Shown here: positions 16,005 through 23,384 of the stretch, in pieces
Layout of the letters: each line of letters starts with the position of its first letter
Numbering within the stretch: position 1 is the first letter of the stretch
Assembly (NCBI RefSeq): GCF_018531445.1
Contig: NZ_JAHDTH010000060.1
Coordinates: forward strand, 1 to 36,888
DNA length: 36,888 nt
Direction of reading: 5' to 3'
From: Pseudonocardia lacus
GTDB taxonomy: Bacteria > Actinomycetota > Actinomycetes > Mycobacteriales > Pseudonocardiaceae
The notes under the pieces: model-generated
The model's input: the letters and a program-made list of their open reading frames with translations, nothing else
What the model was told of the DNA's origin: nothing
Database searches by the model: none
Program-made: the position numbers and the translations under genes

Positions 16005-17513
16005 TCAGGCCTCCTGTGCGGTCGACGGAGTGGTCGAGGTGGACGAGGTGGACGAGCCGATCCCGGCGGTGCCGTCGGCGAAGCGGCGGCGCAGGACGGC
16101 GACGTACCAGATGCCGGTGAGCGCGAGGGCGCCCAGCACGACGTAGTCGGCCGAGCGGAACGCCTCGGGCAGGGTGAGCGAGGCGACGACCGCCAGCAGC
16201 CACAGCAGCGCCAGCACCGCGATCGGCATCGCCCACACCCCGAGGGTGAACCCGCCCCCGCCGGCGGCCACCAGCGTCCGGCGCCGGGCCAGGTAGCCGC
16301 CCAGGGTGAGCAGGTAGACCAGGTAGGGCACCAGCGCGGTGGCCCCGATCAGCACCGCGAACGCGTCGCCGTCGATCGAGCCGTAGGCCAGCAGCACCAG
16401 GCACACGCCCAGCGAGGTCAGCAGCGCCGGCACCGGTGTACCGGTGCGCGGGTTGACCGTGCGCAGCGCGGCCGAGAACGGCAGCAGGTTGTCGCGGGCC
16501 ATCGCGAACAACAGCCGGGAGTTCGCCGCCGCACCCACCACGGCCAGCGCGAACATGGAGAAGATCACGATGATCAGGAAGAGCCCGGTGGCCGCGTCGC
16601 CCAGCCAGTACTGCGCGATCACGGCCAGCGGCACCGGCGAGTCCGACACCAGCGCGAGGTCGGGGATGGCCAGGGTGAAGCCGACCAGCGCCAGCATGCC
16701 CAGCACCGACGACACCACCACGGACAGGATCATCGCCCGCGGCACCGTGCGGCGCGCGTCCACCGCCTCCTCGGCCAGGTCGGCGGCCGCCTCGAAGCCG
16801 ACCAGCGTGAACACGCCCACCAGGGACGCACCGACGATCGCGGCGAACAGCGGCTGGTCGGTGACGACGGTGAACAGGAACCCGACCCCGTGCCCGCCGT
16901 CGGGTGCGGACGACCCGCCCCGCACCCAGGCGAAGAACACCACCAGGCTGAGCAGCACCGTGCCGATGATCTCGGCGAAGACGGCGACGTTGTTGACCCG
17001 CGCGGCCAGCTGCACGCGGATGATGTTGACCAGGTAGGCCACGACCAGCGCCAGCACCGCGATGAACACCAGCAGGCGGCCGTCCTCGGCGTCGAGGCCG
17101 AGCACGGTGGCGGTCAGCGGGGCCAGCCCCACCAGCATGATCCCGGGCAGCCCGACCGCGCTGTAGAGGACGCCGAGCGCACCGACGAGGTAGCCGAACT
17201 TCGAGCTCACCAGCCGGGCCGCCCACTGGTAGTTGGCCCCGGCCAGCGGCACGTGCCCGGCCAGCTCGGCCAGCACGAGCACCACCAGCAGCTGCCCGAC
17301 CGCCGCCACCGGCCACAGCCAGATCGCCGCCGGGCCCATCGCCAGCAGGCCGTAGGAGTAGTTGACGAAGATCCCGGTCGTGATCGAGACGATGGAGAAG
17401 GCCACCGCGAACAGCGCGAACCGGCGCAGCACGCGGGGGAACTGCTGGGCGTAGCCGAACCCTGCGCCGGGCTGCGCGCCCGGGTCCGGCAACTGCGAGT
17501 CGATCTCGGCCAT
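16005..17513 (-). CDS. APC-family amino acid permease
   Basis: A 502-residue integral membrane transporter with about 12 hydrophobic segments, of the amino acid-polyamine-organocation superfamily. Key features are the early SITTGIFVNYSYG helix-1 break, AGHVPLAGANYQWAARLVSSK, the GFEAAADLAEEAVDARRTVP loop and NSRLLFAMARDNLLPF, all typical of amino acid/GABA-permease-like APC proteins. The C-terminus is a Ser/Thr-rich tail. The ATG at 17513 is chosen because GGAGG lies 6-7 bases upstream; an in-frame start at 17561 lacks a good site. First gene of the operon with the oxidase and PLP enzyme, so it probably imports their substrate. Divergent from a TetR. Confidence 0.88.
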   Translation of the reverse strand: MAEIDSQLPDPGAQPGAGFGYAQQFPRVLRRFALFAVAFSIVSITTGIFVNYSYGLLAMGPAAIWLWPVAAVGQLLVVLVLAELAGHVPLAGANYQWAARLVSSKFGYLVGALGVLYSAVGLPGIMLVGLAPLTATVLGLDAEDGRLLVFIAVLALVVAYLVNIIRVQLAARVNNVAVFAEIIGTVLLSLVVFFAWVRGGSSAPDGGHGVGFLFTVVTDQPLFAAIVGASLVGVFTLVGFEAAADLAEEAVDARRTVPRAMILSVVVSSVLGMLALVGFTLAIPDLALVSDSPVPLAVIAQYWLGDAATGLFLIIVIFSMFALAVVGAAANSRLLFAMARDNLLPFSAALRTVNPRTGTPVPALLTSLGVCLVLLAYGSIDGDAFAVLIGATALVPYLVYLLTLGGYLARRRTLVAAGGGGFTLGVWAMPIAVLALLWLLAVVASLTLPEAFRSADYVVLGALALTGIWYVAVLRRRFADGTAGIGSSTSSTSTTPSTAQEA

Positions 17514-17572
17514 GGCGACCTCCGGCCCGTGGGATGCCGACGATCGTGGGACCTGGGTCATTGTGTGTCAAT

Positions 17573-17714
17573 CGTCTGGGACAAACGACCCAGAACCGCG
17601 CTCCGGCTGCGCGATCCACTGCCCGGCACAACTCCCGCTCGGCCTCCGAGCCGCTCACCCCCGATCGCACGGCGCTCTGGGTCGGACGTCTGGGACACTC
17701 GACCCGGAACCGCG
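17573..17714. promoter_or_regulatory. Two 28-bp direct repeats, likely TetR operators
   Basis: CGTCTGGGACAAACGACCCA at 17573 and CGTCTGGGACACTCGACCCG at 17687 (each continuing 8 nt as GAACCGCG) differ at only three positions. They are 114 bp apart in the 230-bp divergent gap between the permease and tetR genes. Each contains TCTGGG facing CCCAGA or CCCGGA, giving dyad symmetry. A pair of operators for the adjacent TetR is the likely role. Confidence 0.6.
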
Positions 17715-17743
17715 GGCAGCCGCGGCACCGGAGAGGACGCCCG

Positions 17744-18343
17744 ATGGCCCGGATCCCCGCCCGGGAGCGCCGCCACCAGCTGGTGGCCGCCGCGTTCCGG
17801 GTGATCGGCGAGGAGGGCTTCGCCGCGGCCACCACCCGCCGGGTCTGCGCCGAGGCGGGCGCCCCCCTGGCCGCGTTCCACTACTGCTTCGCCTCCAAGG
17901 CCGAGCTCCTCTCCGAGCTCACCGCCCACGCCATGGCCGAACTGGAGACCGCCCGCGCCGGTGGCGCCGTCCTGCGCCCCACGGTGGTCGAGTCGCTGCG
18001 CGCCACCCTGCGCGGCTACTGGGACACCGTGGAAGCCGACCCCAACCGCGAAGCCGTGCTGACCGCACTCACCCAGCACGCACTCGGCGACCCCTCGCTG
18101 GCCGGCGTGGCCCAACGCCAGTACGAGGCCTACCACCGCACCGCACGCACCACCCTCACCGAGATCGCCGAGGGCTGCGGCATCCGCTGGCGGCCACCGG
18201 TCGAGCAGCTGGCCAGGATGGTGGTCGTGGTGACCGACGGCGTGACGGTCGCCTGGCTGGTCGACCGCGACAGCACCGCGGCCCTCAACGTGCTCGACGC
18301 CTTCGCCGAGCAACTCGCCACCCTGGCCGCCCCCGCCACCTGA
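17744..18343 (+). CDS. TetR-family regulator
   Basis: A 199-residue regulator. The N-terminal helix-turn-helix spans about residues 26-47 (ATTRRVCAEAGAPLAAFHYC followed by FASK), with Tyr and Phe at the usual DNA-contact positions. The C-terminal helical domain is of the TetR_C type. The ATG at 17744 follows GAGAGG. It diverges from the permease-oxidase-PLP enzyme operon, and the shared gap holds two 28-bp direct repeats with dyad symmetry, so it is the probable repressor of that operon. The inducer is presumably the permease substrate (inference). Confidence 0.88.
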   Translation: MARIPARERRHQLVAAAFRVIGEEGFAAATTRRVCAEAGAPLAAFHYCFASKAELLSELTAHAMAELETARAGGAVLRPTVVESLRATLRGYWDTVEADPNREAVLTALTQHALGDPSLAGVAQRQYEAYHRTARTTLTEIAEGCGIRWRPPVEQLARMVVVVTDGVTVAWLVDRDSTAALNVLDAFAEQLATLAAPAT

Positions 18344-18413
18344 CGGACCCCGCCCCGGGTAGCGACCTGCCGGTGGGCACGGGCGCCCACCGGACGGCGT
18401 GGTCTCGCCCATC

Positions 18414-18576
18414 TCGCAGACGTCGGGTGGGTCGTCGCAGCGGGGGGTGGGTCGTCGCAGCCCGCCGGCGCGCTGCGAGCACCCAGCCAGCGCTGCGACA
18501 CACGCCCAGCGCTGCGAGGACACCGCACCCCGCGCTGCAGGGCGCCCCCGCCCGGCCCGCTCGGCCGCGAAGCGGC
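18414..18576 (+). repeat. Palindromic heptamer-array repeat, copy C
   Basis: The most complete copy: three left heptamers (18414 TCGCAGA, 18435 and 18455 TCGCAGC) and three right heptamers (GCTGCGA at 18472, 18492, 18511), spaced 21, 20, 17, 20 and 19 bp. It ends with the GCCGC-GAA-GCGGC hairpin at 18564-18576 also present in copy B. It occupies the 326-bp gap 18344-18669 between convergent tetR and methyltransferase genes; the rest of the gap is GC-rich with no gene seen. Confidence 0.85.
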
Positions 18577-18669
18577 ACTCCACCCCCCGGAAGCCCCTGG
18601 TCGATCAGAGGTCGCCCTCCGCGTAGGAGCCGCCGGAGGCAGCCCGCCGCAGGCGCCGGCGGAGGCCCC

Positions 18670-19503
18670 TCAAGAGCCCGCCGCAGGTCGCCGCACGACA
18701 GCCACCATGTGCGTCCCCCCATCACGAACCCCCGGCTCACGACACAACCGCCGCTCCCACGCGAGCAGCACCTCCCACTCGTCGTCGGTGAGCCCGGCGT
18801 AGAAGTCCGGGTCGGGGTTGGCGGTGAGGAAGTTCGCCGCCGCCCCCGCGACGACCTCGCCGTGCGCGGCGCACAGGCGCTCCAGCTCGGCCCACCGGAA
18901 CATGTGCATCTCCTGCCCGTTCGGCTCCCGGTCGAGGTCCCCCGACGCCATCACGCCCTCCACGTAGGCGGCGCCGTGGCGGCGCCGCTCCTCGACCACC
19001 CCGGGCAGGAACGCGCGCAGGGTGCCGACGGTCGACATCACGCCGACCAGCACGTGCCCGCCGGGGCGGGTGACGCGCACGAGTTCGGCGAGGGCGTCGT
19101 CGGCGCGGTCGCGGACGTAGCTGAGCGGGCCACCGACGCACACGACGACGTCGAAGCTCGCGTCCGGCAGGTGCCCGAGGTCGCAGATGTCGAGCACCTC
19201 GCGGGCCACGACGGCGTCCTCGCGGCCGGCCTCGCCGACCCGGCGCCGGTTGGCCTCCAGCTGACCGGGTGAGAGGTCGCCGACGTGCACCCGGGCCCCG
19301 AGCCGGGCCAGCTCGACGGTCAGCCGCCCCGGTCCGGCGCCGGCGTCGAGGACCAGGTCGCCCGGCCGGACGTACTCGGCGAGCAGGTCGACGTGCACCG
19401 CCACCGACGCGCGCCCGTGCGGGGTGTCGTGCCGGGTCCACTCCTGGTCGCCGTAGTCGTCGAAGAACGCCGCCATGTACTGGGGATCGAACGCGCCGGC
19501 CAC
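18670..19503 (-). CDS. SAM-dependent methyltransferase
   Basis: A 277-residue class I methyltransferase. The SAM-binding motif I is VLDAGAGPGRLTVELARLGA (about residues 49-68), followed by the acidic motif after VHVGDLS and motif post-II VVVCVGGPLSYV. There is no membrane segment. The substrate is unknown; relatives modify small molecules or RNA. The GTG at 19503 is chosen because a TACCGT box lies exactly 7 nt upstream; an ATG at 19476 would remove the first nine residues. The gene converges with tetR across repeat copy C. Confidence 0.85.
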   Translation of the reverse strand: MAGAFDPQYMAAFFDDYGDQEWTRHDTPHGRASVAVHVDLLAEYVRPGDLVLDAGAGPGRLTVELARLGARVHVGDLSPGQLEANRRRVGEAGREDAVVAREVLDICDLGHLPDASFDVVVCVGGPLSYVRDRADDALAELVRVTRPGGHVLVGVMSTVGTLRAFLPGVVEERRRHGAAYVEGVMASGDLDREPNGQEMHMFRWAELERLCAAHGEVVAGAAANFLTANPDPDFYAGLTDDEWEVLLAWERRLCREPGVRDGGTHMVAVVRRPAAGS

Positions 19504-19510
19504 GGCCCCG

Positions 19511-19516
19511 ACGGTA
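19511..19516 (-). promoter_or_regulatory. -10 box (TACCGT), leaderless methyltransferase
   Basis: On the minus strand TACCGT is followed by 7 nt and then the GTG at 19503, without a Shine-Dalgarno sequence. Confidence 0.5.
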
Positions 19517-19552
19517 GGGGCCGGGGGCGTCGAGCCCCACCGGATTGCGCGG

Positions 19553-20050
19553 TCACCGACGGGCGGCCTTGCGCCGCTCGGCCTCCAGGACCTTCGCGGA
19601 CCGGACCGGCCACACGTAGGGCAGATCGTCGGGGACGCCGGCGAACAGCGGGCCGTACCAGCCCGGGTCCTTGCGCAGCAGCGCCGAGCGGTGGCTGCGG
19701 TGCAGCGCCTCGTCACCCAGCCACGGCGGCAGCGCCCCGGCCGCGGCCAGCTCGGCCTGCGTGCGGACCGCGTCGACGCCGGCCTCCCGCAGGTCGTGGC
19801 GGATGCTGGCGGCGCAGGTGTCGCCGAAGCCCCGCGCGAGCCAGGCGTCGACGACCTCCAGGCCGTAGCGGCCCAGCGCCTCCAGGTGCCCGCGCCACAT
19901 CAGCACGGCCGGGTGGTTCTGCCAGCCGTAGCCGGACACCGTCAGCGCCCGGACCACCTGCAGGGTCTCCACCCGCTGCTTGCCCAGCCGCTTCGTGTCG
20001 AGCGCGGCGGCGCTGGCCGCGAAGTCCGGGTGCGGCAGGAACGTCTGCAC
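19553..20050 (-). CDS. MSMEG_6728-family protein
   Basis: A 165-residue protein. The N-terminus QTFLPHPDFAASAAALDTKR, then LGKQRVETLQV and GYGWQNHPAVLMWRGH, matches an actinobacterial family named after MSMEG_6728, related to pyrimidine-dimer DNA glycosylase-like (Pyr_excise) proteins. Whether this member has glycosylase activity is not established from the sequence. The GTG at 20050 lies 3 nt after the stop of the PRC/DUF2382 gene, so translation is probably coupled. No signal peptide or membrane segment. Confidence 0.8.
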   Translation of the reverse strand: MQTFLPHPDFAASAAALDTKRLGKQRVETLQVVRALTVSGYGWQNHPAVLMWRGHLEALGRYGLEVVDAWLARGFGDTCAASIRHDLREAGVDAVRTQAELAAAGALPPWLGDEALHRSHRSALLRKDPGWYGPLFAGVPDDLPYVWPVRSAKVLEAERRKAARR

Positions 20051-20053
20051 CGG

Positions 20054-20755
20054 TCAGCTCCGCGGGTCCTGCAGGTCGAGCTCCTCGCGCCGGACCACGC
20101 CCCGCACGACCTCGGGCTCGGTGACGACGTAGCGGATCACCCGCACCCGCTCCACCGGCACGACCTCCTTCGTCACGACGACGCGCTCCTCGTGCCGCAC
20201 CAGTTCGAGCACCTGCTCGCCGATCGGCGCCGGGTTCTCCTCGGCCGGCAGCCCCGCGCGCTCGCCGGCCGGCACCTCCTCGTGCTCGATGGTGATCTCC
20301 TCGCGGGTGACCTCGACGGTGAACGTCCGCTCCTCGGTGACGAGGTGCTTGCGCACGCGCACCCGGCCCGTCACGACGGTGTCGGTCAGGACCCGCAGGC
20401 GCTCCTCGTGGCGCACCATCCAGCCCGGTTCCTGGTCGGCCACGAGCGACCGCTGCGCGTAGTGCTCGGCCAGCCGGGCGACGTCGTCGTGCGAGAGGTT
20501 CGCGCCCGGCTCGTGGGCCGGCGCCGTGCGCACCCGCTCGGCGTCGTGGGGCACGCGGATCCCGTCGCCGTCGGCGGAGGCCCGATCGAGCGGGACGAGC
20601 GCGCTCGCGCCCCCGCCGACATCGACCTCGGCGAACGTGGCCGCGCCCGTCTCCGGGTCGGTGTAGACCGTGGCCACGCGGCCCAGCGGCTCGCCGCCCG
20701 CGCCGGACACCGCATAGCCGACCCACGCCCGCGGGTCGGCGCTCGGGCTGCTCAC
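20054..20755 (-). CDS. PRC-barrel and DUF2382 protein
   Basis: A 233-residue soluble protein with two parts. Residues about 8-75 form a PRC-barrel-like domain (WVGYAVSGAGGEPLGRVATV). Residues about 110-228 form a DUF2382 domain made of repeating charged strands such as LVRHEERVVVTKEVVPVERV and YVVTEPEVVRGVVRREEL. Proteins of this build are common in actinobacteria and deinococci and are linked to stress, but no activity is known to me. The GTG at 20755 is preceded by AAGGGG. It is separated by 70 bp from the four-gene GTPase cassette on the same strand, so read-through is possible. Confidence 0.85.
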   Translation of the reverse strand: MSSPSADPRAWVGYAVSGAGGEPLGRVATVYTDPETGAATFAEVDVGGGASALVPLDRASADGDGIRVPHDAERVRTAPAHEPGANLSHDDVARLAEHYAQRSLVADQEPGWMVRHEERLRVLTDTVVTGRVRVRKHLVTEERTFTVEVTREEITIEHEEVPAGERAGLPAEENPAPIGEQVLELVRHEERVVVTKEVVPVERVRVIRYVVTEPEVVRGVVRREELDLQDPRS

Positions 20756-20825
20756 CTGGACGTCCCCTTCCGTCGTCGACGGCGCGGACGCACCGTCGCG
20801 ACCCGGGTACCCGAACGAGCGGGGC

Positions 20826-21338
20826 TCAGCCCTCGGTCGGGGTGGCGTTGAGGTCCAGCCACATCCCCAGCAGGTGCAGCACGTCGACCGACACCTGCAC
20901 CTCGTGGGAGCGGCGGGCGGTGTCGGCCGTGCCGGGCAGCGCGATGCCGCGCCAGTACGGCGGCGGTCCCACCTCGCCGTCCACGTGGATGCGGGTGGGC
21001 CCGACCTCGACGTCCAGCACGATCCGGTGCAGCCCGACGATCCCGCCGAACGCCCGCCGCGGCCACACCACGATCGACCCGGCGGTGGGCAGCTGGACCT
21101 CGCCGTCGAGCAGGTCGCCGTCCACGCTGAACCGCAGCGGGCCCTCCGCCGTGCGCCGCCAGTGGCCCAGCAGCGGCAGGCTGCGCGCCACCGAGCCCTC
21201 CCGGTCGACCCGCAGCACCACGGTGACCTGGTCGCCGGTGGCGACGTCCGCGGGGTCGGCGCCTACCTCGACAGCAACGGCAGCAGCAGCGCGATCACCG
21301 CCGCCAGCGCCAGCACCAGCGGGGTCAGCACCGTCCAC
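20826..21338 (-). CDS. Beta-rich protein of the GTPase cassette
   Basis: A protein of up to 170 residues with no family I recognise. From about residue 28 it has the rhythm of a beta-sandwich: VATGDQVTVVLRVDREGS, then alternating strands with WPRRAFGGIVGLHRIVLDVE and a conserved-looking C-terminus VDVLHLLGMWLDLNATPTEG. The start is uncertain. GTG at 21338 keeps the whole sandwich but overlaps the upstream gene by 76 bp inside its membrane-segment code; GTG at 21221 gives 131 residues and cuts the first strand. A frameshift joining it to the upstream gene is another possibility. Last gene of the cassette. Confidence 0.6.
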   Translation of the reverse strand: MDGADPAGAGAGGGDRAAAAVAVEVGADPADVATGDQVTVVLRVDREGSVARSLPLLGHWRRTAEGPLRFSVDGDLLDGEVQLPTAGSIVVWPRRAFGGIVGLHRIVLDVEVGPTRIHVDGEVGPPPYWRGIALPGTADTARRSHEVQVSVDVLHLLGMWLDLNATPTEG

Positions 21339-22174
21339 AGCCGCGACACCGGGCGGCTCGTCGTCCGGGCCGGCATCGGGAGCGTCGCCGAGATCACCGG
21401 GCTCGTCCGCGGCGGCGCCGCGGACGGTGCTTTTCCCGCCCCCACCGGCCCCCGCTCGCGGCCGAGCCGGGTCGGACCGGCCACCGCGGTGTCGGGGGCG
21501 ATGACGGCCAGCGGGCTGGTGTCGTCGAGCAGGGCGGTCAGGTCGGCGGGCGAGCCGACGAGGTTGAGCAGCAGCGCCCGGCCCGGCCTGCGGTCCACCA
21601 GCAGCTCGTCCACCCGGCGGACGAACGCGGCCCTGGCCGGCGCCGAGCCCGCGTCGGCGAGCCAGTCGCGCTCCCCGACGTCGGGCGCACCCGACCGAGC
21701 CGGATCCGCGGCCGGCAGCGCCCGCACGGCCGCGACCACGCGCCGCCGCACGTCGGCCGGCGCCACCGGCTCGGGCGCGGCCAGCATGCGCTCGACCTCG
21801 TCCTCGGGGAAGGCGCCGTCCAGCGCCCGCGTCAGCCCGCCCGACCCGGGACGCGGCCCGCCCTGCTCGGACACCCAGCACCGGACGAGGGTGACGACGG
21901 CGGCCGGCTCCACCGCGGGCACACCGACACCGTCCTCCTCGACGACCAGCGTGTAGCGGATCACCGTGCCGACCGCGTCGCGCCGCGCCGACGGGATGCC
22001 GCTGAGGTAGGCCCGGTAGCCGGCCCCGTCGGACTCGACGAGCACCGTGGGCCGCTCGAACGCGGTGTGCCCGGCGTACTCGCGCCACCACGGCCGCTCC
22101 GGTCCGGCCCCGAGGAAGCCGTAGTCGCGGTGCCGTGGCCGGCCCCGCGTCTGGACGTGGACCGCCGTCACCAC
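21263..22174 (-). CDS. Tail-anchored protein of the GTPase cassette
   Basis: A 303-residue protein I do not recognise by name. The N-terminal half (about residues 1-115) has conserved-looking aromatic segments such as DYGFLGAGPERPWWREYAGH and GYRAYLSGIPSARRD. The middle is helical and charged. After a Pro/Ser-rich linker, a single hydrophobic segment (LWTVLTPLVLALAAVIALLL, about residues 278-297) ends the protein, so it is probably tail-anchored with its bulk in the cytoplasm. It starts 19 bp after the second GTPase gene, so it may place the GTPases at the membrane. GTPase-associated adaptor proteins in predicted conflict systems have a comparable position, but homology is unproven. Confidence 0.75.
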   Translation of the reverse strand: MVTAVHVQTRGRPRHRDYGFLGAGPERPWWREYAGHTAFERPTVLVESDGAGYRAYLSGIPSARRDAVGTVIRYTLVVEEDGVGVPAVEPAAVVTLVRCWVSEQGGPRPGSGGLTRALDGAFPEDEVERMLAAPEPVAPADVRRRVVAAVRALPAADPARSGAPDVGERDWLADAGSAPARAAFVRRVDELLVDRRPGRALLLNLVGSPADLTALLDDTSPLAVIAPDTAVAGPTRLGRERGPVGAGKAPSAAPPRTSPVISATLPMPARTTSRPVSRLWTVLTPLVLALAAVIALLLPLLSR

Positions 22175-22193
22175 CGGGGTCGCCGCCGGTCGG

Positions 22194-23384
22194 TCACCAC
22201 TGGTGGACCCGGTCGCTGTGCACGCGACGGGCCAGCGACTCCACGATCCCGGTCAGCGCCCTGGCCCGCTCGGCGGCCTGGATGGCCTCCTCGCGGCTGC
22301 TGCGCGCGGCGTCGGCCCGCAGCCTGCGCTCGCCGCTGACCAGGTACCAGATGTTGCGGAAGAAGCCCTCGTCGCGCTCGGCGAAGGTCTGCGCGGTGTC
22401 GGCCTGCTCGCGTCGCAGGCCGGCCTCGCGCTCCTCGACCTTCTGCCGGCCCGCCACCAGCTGGCGGCACAGCGCGATCATGATGTCCTCGGTGCCCTTG
22501 ACCGAGCGCTCCCCCGGCGGGCGCACCCCGTAGTGCGCGACGAAGGTCAGCGCGCCGGGCTCGTCGGGCTCGGGCAGCCAGTCGGCGCGCAGGATCTCCA
22601 CGCAGCCGATGGTGTCGACCGGGCAGTAGACGACCCGCATGTTGCGCACGTCCGGGGCCTCGTTCGGGACCAGCTCGACGACCTGGCGGTACACCTTGCG
22701 CACCCACTGCAGCAGCGTCGCGGACTGGTCGCGGCGCCCGCCGTTGTCGTCGAAGTACGACTCGCACTTGACCGGGCACAGCAGCAGCAGCGCCGGCTCG
22801 TCCGGCCGCTCGTTGCGCCGCTTGAGCCAGCTGCGCACGACGTCGGTGACCTGCGGGGTGCCCAGCACCGTCGGCACGGCGCGCAGGTGGCTGGCGGTGG
22901 TGGCCTCCATCAGCACCGCGGCGTCGACCGGCACGACCAGCACCGAGCACTGCTCCAGGAAGCGCTCGCACTCCTCCCACTGGGCGTCGACACCGGCCGG
23001 GCGGGTGTGCGGGTCGAGCCAGCCGCCGGGGTAGTCGAGCAGCTGCAGCTCGATGCCGGTGCCGGGGACGCCGGTGTCGAGCATCAGATGGAAGGTGAAC
23101 TGGTCCTGCGAGCCGCCCAGCGCACCGGCGTCGAACTCGCCGGCCAGCAGCGAGCCGTCCAGCTCGCGGCGGTGCTGGCTGAGCCGCTTCTGGGTGGCGG
23201 TGCCGACCGCCTTCATCGAGATCGGCGTGCCCTCCAGCAGCCGCTGCCCGTCGTGCAGCAGGGCGGTGATGAGCGAGGTCTTGCCGACCCGGGACGGCCC
23301 GACCATCCCGATGCGGTAGACCAGCCTCCCGTCCTCGCCGGCCGCGGCGGCGCCCGCGGCCGCGGCCGGTGCCTGGTTGGTCAC
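22194..23384 (-). CDS. TRAFAC-clade GTPase (double-GTPase-like)
   Basis: A 396-residue soluble GTPase. After an Ala-rich N-terminus comes the P-loop GPSRVGKTS (residues 29-37). The Walker B/G3 motif is D117-Y-P-G. A usual NKxD is absent; LLLLCPVKCESYFDD occupies that region, so base recognition may be altered. The C-terminus is a long charged helix (FAERDEGFFRNIWYLVSGER and after). It resembles proteins annotated as TRAFAC-clade GTPase or double-GTPase, recalled from computational descriptions and not searched. The GTG at 23384 follows AGGAGGAG and overlaps the stop of the dynamin-like gene, so the two GTPases should be made together. Confidence 0.85.
   Translation of the reverse strand: MTNQAPAAAAGAAAAGEDGRLVYRIGMVGPSRVGKTSLITALLHDGQRLLEGTPISMKAVGTATQKRLSQHRRELDGSLLAGEFDAGALGGSQDQFTFHLMLDTGVPGTGIELQLLDYPGGWLDPHTRPAGVDAQWEECERFLEQCSVLVVPVDAAVLMEATTASHLRAVPTVLGTPQVTDVVRSWLKRRNERPDEPALLLLCPVKCESYFDDNGGRRDQSATLLQWVRKVYRQVVELVPNEAPDVRNMRVVYCPVDTIGCVEILRADWLPEPDEPGALTFVAHYGVRPPGERSVKGTEDIMIALCRQLVAGRQKVEEREAGLRREQADTAQTFAERDEGFFRNIWYLVSGERRLRADAARSSREEAIQAAERARALTGIVESLARRVHSDRVHQW

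Noticed and set aside
17514..17561. Upstream start at 17561 for the permease
   Set aside because: No ribosome-binding site, whereas GGAGG sits correctly before the ATG at 17513.
14754..17804. Very long plus-strand open frame of about 1,000 codons antisense to the oxidase and permease genes
   Set aside because: It is low-complexity His/Gln/Arg/Gly-rich, as expected from the complement of GC-rich codons, and the minus-strand genes have clear family motifs.
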